Shown here in pieces: positions 31,246-36,676 of a stretch of DNA of 40,209 nucleotides; position 1 is the stretch's first letter; every line of letters starts with the position of its first letter. The notes beneath the pieces were generated by a model. It saw only the letters and a program-made list of their open reading frames with translations, did no database searches and had not been told where the DNA came from. This DNA comes from a virus. A program made the translations under genes and the position numbers. The DNA lies in IMG/VR virus record IMGVR_UViG_3300032893_000143, positions 1-40,209 of that record. The stretch is one strand, 5' to 3'.

Positions 31246-31409
31246 GTGTCCGGCAGCCGTGGACGGGATGAAGCCGCTGTCTGCGGCGCCGGCACAACCG
31301 CGCCAGGACCACCCGAAACCCCCCGCACGTTCTTGCGCGGCGCCTTGAACGTCACCACCCGCAACGGCGCGTTCTTCAACCGCGGGATGATCCCAGGAAC
31401 CGTCGGCAT
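31242..31409 (-). CDS. Small basic protein, 55 aa
   Basis: ATG 31409 has GAGAGG five bases upstream. MPTVPGIIPRLKNAPLRVVTFKAPRKNV... is basic and Pro/Arg-rich with a short beta-like stretch. First gene after a weak promoter candidate at 31436-31463. It may be a short particle or adaptor peptide for the next protein. Unknown function. Confidence 0.6.
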   Translation of the reverse strand: MPTVPGIIPRLKNAPLRVVTFKAPRKNVRGVSGGPGAVVPAPQTAASSRPRLPDT

Positions 31410-31435
31410 GCTGACCTCTCAAACGAGATCGCAGC

Positions 31436-31463
31436 AGGCTACACGAGCCAGATACGATGACAA
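31436..31463 (-). promoter_or_regulatory. Possible late promoter
   Basis: On the minus strand TTGTCA (31463-31458), 16 bases, then TAGCCT (31441-31436), about 30 bases before ATG 31409. It would start transcription of the 55-residue gene and the packaging genes behind it. The -35 box is good and the -10 box poor. Confidence 0.3.
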
Positions 31464-31471
31464 GCGGGAAC

Positions 31472-31837
31472 TCAAACCGCCCATCCGTACCTGTCCCAAT
31501 CTATCGGCCCCTCCTCCGGCGGCGCTCTCCGATCCCGCACCTGCGCCTCGATCGCCTTCTTCATCATTAGCAACTTGGCCGGTTCACCCACGACCGACAG
31601 ATACTCCTCGACCGTCAGCGCACCCTTCCGGCTATTGCACTCCGCGCAGGCCAGGCACTTATTCCACAACTCGCCAGAACCTCCCCGGCACAACGGCGTC
31701 CGGTGATCGATCGTCGCGATGTTATTCCGGCCGTAATTGTTCCGTCCCGGTTTGATCAGCCGACAATTGCAGTAAAAACATAGCCAACCCTGCCGACGCC
31801 CCAGCGTGCGGACGTGCGACGGACTTTGCGAACCCAT
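31472..31837 (-). CDS. HNH endonuclease, 121 aa
   Basis: ATG 31837 follows AAGGAG at 8 bases. Zinc Cys pairs CFYC (20-23) and CAEC (64-67), the IDH catalytic pair (Asp44-His45, TIDHRTPL), Asn59 and Asn68 give the full HNH pattern (ββα-metal fold). HNH nucleases near terminase genes in many phages assist DNA packaging by nicking or cutting at the packaging site. An unrelated homing nuclease is the alternative. Confidence 0.88.
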   Translation of the reverse strand: MGSQSPSHVRTLGRRQGWLCFYCNCRLIKPGRNNYGRNNIATIDHRTPLCRGGSGELWNKCLACAECNSRKGALTVEEYLSVVGEPAKLLMMKKAIEAQVRDRRAPPEEGPIDWDRYGWAV

Positions 31838-31875
31838 GACCGATCTCCTTTCGGGATCGACCATAGCAAGAGCGG

Positions 31876-32070
31876 TCAGGCCAGTGAATTTTTTTCTGTG
31901 GCGGGGGAATGGGTGGCGGACACTGAAAACGCGCCGCCTGTGGCCGACGCGATCGCGCGCCGCGCCGCTTCGTCGGTCGGCAGGCCGACGTCGAGACCGG
32001 CCGCGTAGGCAGCGCACCAGGCGAGCGCCACGCCGAGTCGCCGGTTGTCGTTGTCATGCAAGGAATGCAT
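31876..32070 (-). CDS. Small helical protein, 64 aa, with a slippery end
   Basis: MHSLHDNDNRRLGVALAWCAAYAAGLDVGL... reads as a real helical protein. Its last codons ACA GAA AAA AAT TCA contain the heptamer A AAA AAT six codons before the stop. A -1 slip there enters the frame of the HNH gene, giving a fusion. The start ATG (32070) lies inside a 14-bp palindrome and has AGGA directly before it, too close to be an ideal ribosome site. Confidence 0.6.
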   Translation of the reverse strand: MHSLHDNDNRRLGVALAWCAAYAAGLDVGLPTDEAARRAIASATGGAFSVSATHSPATEKNSLA

Positions 32071-32074
32071 TCCT
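32061..32074. promoter_or_regulatory. 14-bp palindrome over a start codon
   Basis: AGGAATGCATTCCT is a perfect palindrome and includes the ATG of the 64-residue gene. It may be an operator, or a small RNA hairpin that blocks the start. Together with the dyad at 32095-32110 it makes a compact control region in front of the late genes. Confidence 0.4.
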
Positions 32075-32094
32075 GACTAAACTCGCCAGACTCG

Positions 32095-32110
32095 CATAAT
32101 GTGTATTATG
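32095..32110. promoter_or_regulatory. Dyad CATAAT-GTGT-ATTATG
   Basis: Perfect 6-bp arms around GTGT, AT-rich against the GC-rich background, in the 46-base gap between the genes at 32117-32431 and 31876-32070. The arms contain TATAAT-like words on both strands (CATAAT/ATTATG), so it can serve as a -10 box and operator at once. Confidence 0.4.
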
Positions 32111-32116
32111 GAAAAT

Positions 32117-32431
32117 TCAGCGTGCCTGGCGGTCGAGGTACTCGCGCGCCGCATAGTTGAGCCTGACGACAGTTCGCGCGGCATGCTGTTCATTCAACGC
32201 ATAGACAGCGCGCCAGACGAACAGCGCCGTTGATTCATCGACAGCTCGGCCGCATCCGCAACCGCACAACCCGCGCGGCAATAGCGCAGCAACCTTGTCG
32301 ATGATGACGGAGAACGGACGACCGCGACGACGCGGCTGATGATCACGAGAGAAACGGGGCGCCAGACGCTCGCCAAAGTTCTTGATCGAACCTCTTCCTG
32401 GGCCTTGCGTCCGTTGTTCGGCGATGTGCAT
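32117..32431 (-). CDS. Hypothetical basic protein with Cys cluster, 104 aa
   Basis: ATG 32431 is the most likely start (MHIAEQRTQGPGRGSIKNFG). The frame runs on upstream into the control region, so a longer form is unlikely. Contains RRRGRPFSVIIDKVAALLPRG, a GCGCGCG-type Cys cluster (CGCGCGRAVD, about residue 58) and a helical end (RTVVRLNYAAREYLDRQ). The basic part and position at the head of the late genes suggest a DNA-binding role; it is also a candidate for the missing small terminase. No family recognised. Confidence 0.65.
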   Translation of the reverse strand: MHIAEQRTQGPGRGSIKNFGERLAPRFSRDHQPRRRGRPFSVIIDKVAALLPRGLCGCGCGRAVDESTALFVWRAVYALNEQHAARTVVRLNYAAREYLDRQAR

Positions 32432-32493
32432 GGCCGTGAAAATAGCCGGTCGCTTGCCGGTTCTCAAGTGCGGTGTCTGTAACAATATGTGAT

Positions 32494-32522
32494 TTGATCT
32501 TGTATCTGACCAGATACATATT
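32494..32522 (+). promoter_or_regulatory. Promoter candidate for the 32551 operon
   Basis: TTGATC (32494-32499), 17 bases, CATATT (32517-32522), about 29 bases before ATG 32551. A dyad of TGTATC half-sites fills the spacer, so a bound repressor would block it. Confidence 0.45.
32501..32518. promoter_or_regulatory. Operator-like dyad TGTATCT-GACC-AGATACA
   Basis: Perfect 7-bp inverted arms with a 4-base centre, placed between the -35 and -10 boxes of the plus-strand promoter in the divergent region 32432-32550. The same half-site TGTATC forms an inverted pair beside the repressor gene at 36521-36537, though there with reversed orientation and other spacing. Confidence 0.6.
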
Positions 32523-32550
32523 CGGATGGTCAACAGATGGAGGGCTCGTT

Positions 32551-32784
32551 ATGAAGATCAATCCGCTTGGCGCCAACAAGACCGTTCTCACGCTTGCCGA
32601 TGGGACGGAGGTGCTTTTCAGCTACGGCACGCCGGTTGCCGCTTTCGTGCCTGGACAGGGCTGGTTGCGCACGGAGCGCCGCTGGTCTGTCACCACATCG
32701 AAGCACATCACCCAATGGCTGCCGGGCAAGGCTGAGGAGCGCCCGCAAGCGTTCTTCGATAACCTTGTCGCGTCGGCAGCTTGA
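32551..32784 (+). CDS. Conserved phage protein, 77 aa
   Basis: ATG 32551 follows GGAGGG at 7 bases. MKINPLGANKTVLTLADGTEVLFSYGTPVAAF and SVTTSKHITQWL (pieces quoted) are a pattern I recall from many phages of proteobacteria, without known function. It is a small beta-rich fold and the first gene of the short plus-strand operon, controlled by the TGTATC dyad. Confidence 0.82.
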   Translation: MKINPLGANKTVLTLADGTEVLFSYGTPVAAFVPGQGWLRTERRWSVTTSKHITQWLPGKAEERPQAFFDNLVASAA

Positions 32785-32803
32785 CGGCAGGGGAGCGGCG
32801 CAC

Positions 32804-32962
32804 ATGACTAGCGCAGTCCGGCGGGCAATCCTCAACTACCGCGAGCTATTTGCGATCCAACAGCGCATGCCAGTCGAAGAAATGCACAAAATGGCGGACG
32901 CGCTCCGATATGCCAAAGCGGCGGCGCTCGTTGAGATCGAAGCGGCCAAGGTGCAACCATGA
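32804..32962 (+). CDS. Small helical protein, 52 aa
   Basis: ATG 32804 follows GGGGAG at about 9 bases. MTSAVRRAILNYRELFAIQQRM... consists of two amphipathic helices, ending AALVEIEAAKVQP. The longer frame from 32567 is a shadow. Unknown function. Confidence 0.65.
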   Translation: MTSAVRRAILNYRELFAIQQRMPVEEMHKMADALRYAKAAALVEIEAAKVQP

Positions 32963-32982
32963 CCGGCGCGAGGGAGAGCAGC

Positions 32983-33381
32983 ATGACGACTTGGAACGAC
33001 ACGATTTCCGCGCTTGATATCACGATGACGGTGGAGCGCGCGGATCGCAATCCGAACATGGCCGACAGTGACAACATGGATCACTGGAAATGCCGATTCC
33101 GCACCTCGGACGGCCGACGGATGACGGTCACGTTTAGCATGGGATCGGGACACAACGGCAAGCGGCCGACAGCGGTAGAGGTGCTCGATTGCCTCGCGTC
33201 GGATGCCGCCGGTATCGAGAATACCGGCGACTTTGACGACTGGTGCGCCGACTATGGATACGACACGGATAGTCGCAAAGCCGAGCGCATTTACCGGGCC
33301 TGTCAGCGCGAGGCCGGCAAGTTGCGGCAGTTCCTCGGCCACCTGTACCAGCCGGCCCTGTTTGAAACCGAACGTTTGTAG
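32983..33381 (+). CDS. Conserved phage protein, 132 aa
   Basis: ATG 32983 has GAGGGAGAG five bases upstream; ATG 32959 overlaps the previous stop (ATGA) and would add eight residues. The sequence MTVTFSMGSGHNGKRPTAVEV..., ENTGDFDDWCADYGYDTDSRKAERIYRAC and KLRQFLG (quoted in pieces) resembles a protein I recall as recurring in phage early regions, function unknown. Mixed alpha/beta with many Asp; no catalytic motif known to me. Confidence 0.8.
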   Translation: MTTWNDTISALDITMTVERADRNPNMADSDNMDHWKCRFRTSDGRRMTVTFSMGSGHNGKRPTAVEVLDCLASDAAGIENTGDFDDWCADYGYDTDSRKAERIYRACQREAGKLRQFLGHLYQPALFETERL

Positions 33382-33393
33382 GAGGACGCCAGC

Positions 33394-33606
33394 ATGACGA
33401 CGACGCACATGCCGGATCATCCGATCCCGACCGCGCAAGCCGCCGAACTAGCCCGCCTGCGCGCAGTGAACGCGGAGTTGCTGGCGGGGCTCAAGAGAAT
33501 CGCATTCGAGCCGCTCGGGGATGCGGAAGCCACACATGCGCAGGCTTTGGAAATGGCGACCGACATAGCCCGCGCCGCGATCGCCCGCGCGGAGGGGCGG
33601 TCATGA
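33394..33606 (+). CDS. Small helical protein, 70 aa
   Basis: ATG 33394 follows AGGAGG. AAELARLRAVNAELLAGLKRIAFE is a leucine-heptad helix (coiled coil), and the C-terminal half is an Ala-rich helix. It ends ATGA into the next gene. A similar small coiled-coil protein is usual in phage early operons. Unknown function. Confidence 0.7.
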   Translation: MTTTHMPDHPIPTAQAAELARLRAVNAELLAGLKRIAFEPLGDAEATHAQALEMATDIARAAIARAEGRS

Positions 33607-33806
33607 ACTGGCATAATCACGCCGCCAATCCGGTCGCCCTGCTGATCCTGCCATGGGAGCATGGCGTCACCATCGCCAAGCGCGACCGTGATGGCTCGAT
33701 CCACGGTTGCCGCGACGTCAGCCACGGCGAACATTTCGCCAGCATCGTGGCAGCCTGGAAAGCCGATGCCACAAAGAACGGCTTGCCGGTCGAGGATCAC
33801 ACCTGA
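33603..33806 (+). CDS. Hypothetical protein, 67 aa
   Basis: Starts with ATGA overlap. MNWHNHAANPVALLILPWEHGVTIAKRDRDGS... His-rich with alternating beta/alpha; no metal site can be fixed. Last gene of the short plus-strand operon; it faces the iteron array and the helicase gene. Confidence 0.65.
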   Translation: MNWHNHAANPVALLILPWEHGVTIAKRDRDGSIHGCRDVSHGEHFASIVAAWKADATKNGLPVEDHT

Positions 33807-33875
33807 CACCCAGCGCCGCGCCTCCTGCGCTGGCTGTCGGTACAGGTCTAGAAAGTTAGATTCCCTTGTAGGGCT

Positions 33876-33946
33876 GGTAACCAGGTAACCGCGGTAACTG
33901 GTCTTGGTATGGTTACCTCCGGTTACCAGCGGTTACCCCGGTTACC
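33876..33946. repeat. Iteron-like array GGTAACC / GGTTACC (7 sites), possible origin
   Basis: Three sites in one orientation (GGTAACC at 33876 and 33884, GGTAACt at 33893) are followed by four of the reverse complement (GGTTACC at 33911, 33921, 33931, 33940). The last four are 10, 10 and 9 bases apart, close to one helical turn. The array lies between convergent gene ends and 8 bp from the stop of the RepA-type helicase gene. It fits an iteron origin or the binding sites of its initiator. As RNA it could also fold into a long imperfect hairpin that ends both operons. Confidence 0.75.
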
Positions 33947-33954
33947 GATTTGAG

Positions 33955-35004
33955 CTAGACCGTTCTAATCACGTAGTATTTTCCGTTCGCGAGGCGGCTT
34001 ATCTCGCCGCTCTTGGCCATCTTCGCAAGCAATACTTTAACATTGGCATATTTCCCACTGATCGCGCTCGCTATTTCGGTCGGCGTCATCGTTTCGCCGC
34101 TGTCGTAGAGCAATTTTATTATCTGCCGGCGCTCCTCCGACTTGCGGAAATCGGTAGCCGGCCCAAGCAGCGTCACACACCCCGTGTCGCGGTCGAATTG
34201 CAACGCCACCTCCCTCTCCGCCACGTCCCGCCCGCGCACATGCAGCGTCCCGTTCGGATCGTTCGCTGCCCGTTCCAATACCAGCGTAGTGTCACAGGCG
34301 CCGGTTAACCCCATCGTCCCGCTGATCCGCATCACCGGATCGTCAGCACCCGTCTTGTTGGTGTGGTGAACCAGCAGCATGGCTAGGTTGTGATCCTTGG
34401 CGAGCTGGTGAAATGGCGCCATGTGCGCGTAATCCTGATCGTAAATCCCCTTCCGCTGGTCCTGAATCCCCTTGATCTTGGCGAGCACATCGACAATGAC
34501 GAGCCGCGGATTTTCGCGCGACTGTATCCAACCGTCGATGTCCCCAATCCCTCCGTCGTCGACCGAGCGCCAGGTCGTGGCGACCTCCAGCAACTCCGGT
34601 ATCCGGCCGCCCTGCCGGATCGCCAGCGACCGCTCCTTGATCCGCCGCTCGCTATCTTCCAGCGCCAGGTAAAGCACCGCTCCAGGCTCACAGCCGACGT
34701 TCCCAAGGGCCACTGAGCCCGCCGCCACTGCAATGGCCCAATCCAGCACGATGAAGCTCTTGCCCCGGCTTTTAGGCCCTCCGAGGATCGTCAGGCCCTC
34801 CGGCACGAATCCCGGCACCGCCCAGCGGATCGCCGGATGCTCCGTGACCACGATCTCCGTGAGCTTGCGCACCGGCAACGGCTCCGTCCGGTAGCCGTTC
34901 GCCTTGAATACCGCAGCAGCTTTTCGGTAGTTGGCCTCGAATGTGCCGCTGTTGGACTTGACAGCAAACGGCGGACGACCCCCCGGCTTGTCCCCGAATG
35001 CCAC
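33955..35004 (-). CDS. RepA-type hexameric replicative helicase, 349 aa
   Basis: RecA-fold ATPase of the AAA_25 / plasmid RepA kind. Walker A GGPKSRGKS (75-83), catalytic Glu116 in LYLALEDSERR, Walker B RLVIVDVL (167-174), and sensor-like LVHHTNK (211-217). The C-terminal 60 residues (RRQIIKLLYDSGETMTPTEIA...) form a winged-helix domain that can bind DNA. It would unwind the origin and recruit host replication proteins, as the genome has no polymerase or primase. GTG 35004 follows AAGGGA. The iteron array begins just past its end. Confidence 0.85.
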   Translation of the reverse strand: MAFGDKPGGRPPFAVKSNSGTFEANYRKAAAVFKANGYRTEPLPVRKLTEIVVTEHPAIRWAVPGFVPEGLTILGGPKSRGKSFIVLDWAIAVAAGSVALGNVGCEPGAVLYLALEDSERRIKERSLAIRQGGRIPELLEVATTWRSVDDGGIGDIDGWIQSRENPRLVIVDVLAKIKGIQDQRKGIYDQDYAHMAPFHQLAKDHNLAMLLVHHTNKTGADDPVMRISGTMGLTGACDTTLVLERAANDPNGTLHVRGRDVAEREVALQFDRDTGCVTLLGPATDFRKSEERRQIIKLLYDSGETMTPTEIASAISGKYANVKVLLAKMAKSGEISRLANGKYYVIRTV

Positions 35005-35007
35005 GAT

Positions 35008-35187
35008 TCAGCGTCCCTTGACGGCTAACCGCTCGATCGCGGCTAGCAGCCAATCGTAAATCTCATTCTCGGAAGGGCCGTCCGGGAGGTAATAATCGCT
35101 TTCGTAAAGCAGACCGAGCATCGCATAGGTGAGCTGCGTCGCTAGTTCAGCACGCGCTTTCCTATCTAACCGGCAAAGGCCGATCAT
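35008..35187 (-). CDS. Small acidic helical protein, 59 aa
   Basis: ATG 35187 lies just before the stop of the 110-residue gene, and the stop is 3 bp from the helicase GTG. MIGLCRLDRKARAELATQLTYAM..., with LLYESDYYLPDGPSENEIYDWLL, is an alpha-helical fold. Position suggests a helicase partner (loader or modulator), but that is inference only. Below the usual 60-residue cut-off. Confidence 0.65.
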   Translation of the reverse strand: MIGLCRLDRKARAELATQLTYAMLGLLYESDYYLPDGPSENEIYDWLLAAIERLAVKGR

Positions 35188-35190
35188 AGC

Positions 35191-35523
35191 CTACGCAGCC
35201 TCGGCGCTATCCCTCGCCTGTTCCAAATCCTGCCGCCATGCCGCCCGCTGCGCCACGATCTGCGGATGACACCCCTTCACGAACTCCCCGCAAAACCAGT
35301 CGTAGTCGGTTACTGGATAAGTGTCCGAAATGTGTACGGCGACCGGCTCCTGGCCCATCGCCCGCCACGGCGCATGACGGCGGCACATGCCCCATCGGCG
35401 CGGCTCGCCGTCCTGAAGATCGAAATAGAATGAACATCCGGCACAAGCCGCAATGTCCGAATCGGCAAGCCGCTCAACCGCGTTGAGGGTTTGCAAATGA
35501 CGTAATGCGAGCATCGGGGTCAT
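35191..35523 (-). CDS. Conserved Cys-rich phage protein, 110 aa
   Basis: ATG 35523 follows GAGGAG at 6-7 bases. Cys27 and Cys30 (ACAGC) lie in the N-terminal half, and GMCRRH and DWFCGEF supply two more Cys and a His, a likely zinc site. The end DYDWFCGEF resembles a motif I recall from small alphaproteobacterial and phage proteins. Translation is probably controlled by the structured leader upstream. Biochemical function unknown. Confidence 0.78.
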   Translation of the reverse strand: MTPMLALRHLQTLNAVERLADSDIAACAGCSFYFDLQDGEPRRWGMCRRHAPWRAMGQEPVAVHISDTYPVTDYDWFCGEFVKGCHPQIVAQRAAWRQDLEQARDSAEAA

Positions 35524-35529
35524 GGCAGT

Positions 35530-35640
35530 CTCCTCAAGTTCCCGCTGTCGATGCCGGCCTTGAGGAAACCGGCACCGACGAGGCGGGGGTTGTCCCTAAG
35601 CTGGCGCCAGGGAAGCCGGTAGCTAGCCGGCGTGACAACC
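35530..35640 (-). ncRNA. Structured leader RNA with ribosome-site complement (riboswitch-like)
   Basis: Minus-strand transcript, 5' to 3'. Stem A: GGTTGTC with GACAACC (35640-35634 / 35594-35588), enclosing a GCCGG...CCGGC hairpin and a CTGGCGCCAG element. Stem B: GTCGGTGCCGG with CCGGCATCGAC (35579-35569 / 35557-35547), 11 pairs with one G-U, plus CCCGC/GCGGG below. Its loop holds TCCTCAAG (35566-35559), complementary over 8 nt to CTTGAGGA (35538-35531), which contains the ribosome site of the 110-residue gene. So the gene can be opened or closed by refolding. It matches no riboswitch class I know. Confidence 0.65.
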
Positions 35641-35664
35641 AGCAAAGCCTATATCAGATCACCG

Positions 35665-35670
35665 TGTCAA
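35665..35670 (-). promoter_or_regulatory. TTGACA -35 box of the leader transcript
   Basis: On the minus strand TTGACA lies 24 bases before the first base of stem A, right for transcription to begin at the start of the leader. The -10 box is weak: CTTTGC at 17 bases, or TATAGG at 11 bases (too close). Alphaproteobacterial -10 boxes are loose, so the promoter is plausible. Confidence 0.4.
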
Positions 35671-35673
35671 TCG

Positions 35674-35865
35674 TCATGTGACAGATTCGCGCCGCGCCTG
35701 CTCGCCGATGATCTCCTCGATCGCCGCTACCGGCCGCTGCGACAACCGCGCCAGCTCCTCGACCGTCCGATGCCCGAGCAGCCATGCGCCGTAAATCCGC
35801 TCACGGCTCCGGTGCTCCATGCACAGATCGCAACCGCAGCTCTGCCCGTGATCCTTCCGCCCCAT
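35674..35865 (-). CDS. Small protein with Cys knuckle and HTH-like helix, 63 aa
   Basis: MGRKDHGQSCGCDLCMEH carries CGCDLC, a possible metal knuckle. The remainder, IYGAWLLGHRTVEELARLSQ..., VAAIEEIIGEQARR, has helix-turn-helix character. It overlaps the upstream HTH gene by 65 bp in another frame. ATG 35865 is the only start. Probably a small regulator of the replication operon. Confidence 0.65.
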   Translation of the reverse strand: MGRKDHGQSCGCDLCMEHRSRERIYGAWLLGHRTVEELARLSQRPVAAIEEIIGEQARRESVT

Positions 35866-36004
35866 GCTCCGCCTCTCTGATCGCCCGCTTGTCCCGCGCC
35901 ACGCTCGATACGCTGCACCCGAGCCGCCACGCCATCACCTTGTCCGGCACGCCGTCCGCCAGCATCTGCCGCACCTTCGTCCGGCGCACGGAGGTCTGCA
36001 TCAT
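35801..36004 (-). CDS. Small HTH DNA-binding protein, 67 aa
   Basis: KVRQMLADGVPDKVMAWRLGCSVSSVARDKRAIRE contains a tri-helical HTH of resolvase/sigma type (VMAWRLGCSVSSVARDKR is the turn and recognition helix). ATG 36004 forms ATGA with the upstream stop. The tail (SRAELRLRSVHGAPEP) overlaps the next gene, and may be dispensable. Likely a transcription factor or initiator accessory in this operon. Confidence 0.68.
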   Translation of the reverse strand: MMQTSVRRTKVRQMLADGVPDKVMAWRLGCSVSSVARDKRAIREAEHGAEGSRAELRLRSVHGAPEP

Positions 36005-36201
36005 GGCAGCTTGCCCCGCAGCGCCTCCAGCGACCGCAGCACATCGCGCATCGCCTTAATCTGAAAATCGGCGAATACTTGCGTCATCTTCTTCTCAGAT
36101 ACCCATCGGGGATAAACCCGCTCGCGCTGCTTGATCTCGCGCTGAACGCACGCAATTTGAGCGTTGAGCGGAGTGACGCCGCCGGAAAACAAATCATTCA
36201 T
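36001..36201 (-). CDS. Conserved phage helical protein, 66 aa
   Basis: MNDLFSGGVTPLNAQIACVQREIKQRERVYPRWV..., with ADFQIKAMRDVLRSLEAL. I recall similar 60-75-residue proteins in early regions of many phages, with a helical hairpin made of 'QIACVxREIxxRxRVYPRWVxxxxM' and a second helix. ATGA/TGATG links on both sides. Function unknown. Confidence 0.75.
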   Translation of the reverse strand: MNDLFSGGVTPLNAQIACVQREIKQRERVYPRWVSEKKMTQVFADFQIKAMRDVLRSLEALRGKLP

Positions 36202-36497
36202 GCCGCGTCCTCCAATCCCTTCTTCCGCCTGATTGCCGCCTCCTGCGTCACCGTCAGCTTCTTCCGCCGCTTCGGCTTCGGCTCCTCGTAATTGGCCATG
36301 AACTCGCGCACGCGGGCGATCGTGCGGCGCTTCGGCTCCTCTTTCCTGTCCATACGGTAAACGAAGTTCGGCGTGCCGGCCGCTAGGCGCCCGAACGTGC
36401 TGCGCGCCATGTTGGTCGACAGCAGGAAATTCCAGATTTCGGCGCGGAAGGTTTCGAGGTCGTCGTCGAGATCGTCAAGCGGCATGACGCGGACCAT
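36198..36497 (-). CDS. Cro/CI-like HTH repressor, 99 aa
   Basis: The centre (IWNFLLSTNMARSTFGRLAAGTPNFVYRMDR in pieces) is a lambda-repressor-type HTH, as in many alphaproteobacterial phage regulators ('FL...GMSxTxFGRxAVGDPxFVxxLRxG'). The tail is Lys/Arg-rich and may aid DNA contact. Starts: ATG 36497 or 36485; a TTG at 36521 is less likely. The TGTATC inverted repeat 36521-36537 lies 24-40 bp upstream, in its own promoter, so it probably represses itself and the divergent early operon. Confidence 0.75.
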   Translation of the reverse strand: MVRVMPLDDLDDDLETFRAEIWNFLLSTNMARSTFGRLAAGTPNFVYRMDRKEEPKRRTIARVREFMANYEEPKPKRRKKLTVTQEAAIRRKKGLEDAA

Positions 36498-36520
36498 AAA
36501 ACTTTTTTCTGTTCCTGGCA

Positions 36521-36537
36521 AGATACAGCTTGTATCA
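36521..36537. promoter_or_regulatory. Operator-like dyad AGATACA-GCT-TGTATCA
   Basis: Inverted GATACA/TGTATC half-sites with a 3-base centre, between the repressor gene (minus) and the early operon (plus), overlapping the plus-strand -35 box. The half-site recurs in the dyad at 32501-32518. Confidence 0.6.
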
Positions 36538-36558
36538 CTTCATGAACAGGCGTATATC
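36530..36558 (+). promoter_or_regulatory. Early promoter candidate
   Basis: TTGTAT (36530-36535), 17 bases, TATATC (36553-36558): both boxes are reasonable and correctly spaced, with a transcription start about 36565. It would drive the long plus-strand operon from 36677 across the contig junction to 4370. The operator dyad overlaps the -35 box. Confidence 0.55.
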
Positions 36559-36676
36559 TTCCTCGCCGACGCCGCTGCGGCAGGCCAGCGGCCCAACCGA
36601 AGAAGCGTTTCGTTAACTCACACGCAATACACTCGGGGCGGCGGTGGATCGTCGCCCCGATTTCCCAGGAGAGAAC

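Noticed and set aside
31722-32057. 111-residue minus-strand frame MTTTTGDSAWRSPG...
   Set aside because: Out of frame with, and overlapping, the HNH and 64-residue genes; Arg/Pro-rich shadow.
35531-35587. Classical H-type pseudoknot with the complete 16-bp stem
   Set aside because: A 2-nt linker cannot span 16 bp; only partial unfolding or alternative hairpins are possible, so I describe competing states.
35588-35640. tRNA-like fold (7-bp outer stem)
   Set aside because: Only 53 nt, no T-loop, no anticodon stem of 5+7, no CCA context; it is part of a leader RNA instead.
35588-35640. Cobalamin riboswitch resemblance (GGGAAGCCGG on the plus strand)
   Set aside because: The other conserved blocks of that class are missing, and the gene and its G-U-supported hairpin lie on the minus strand.
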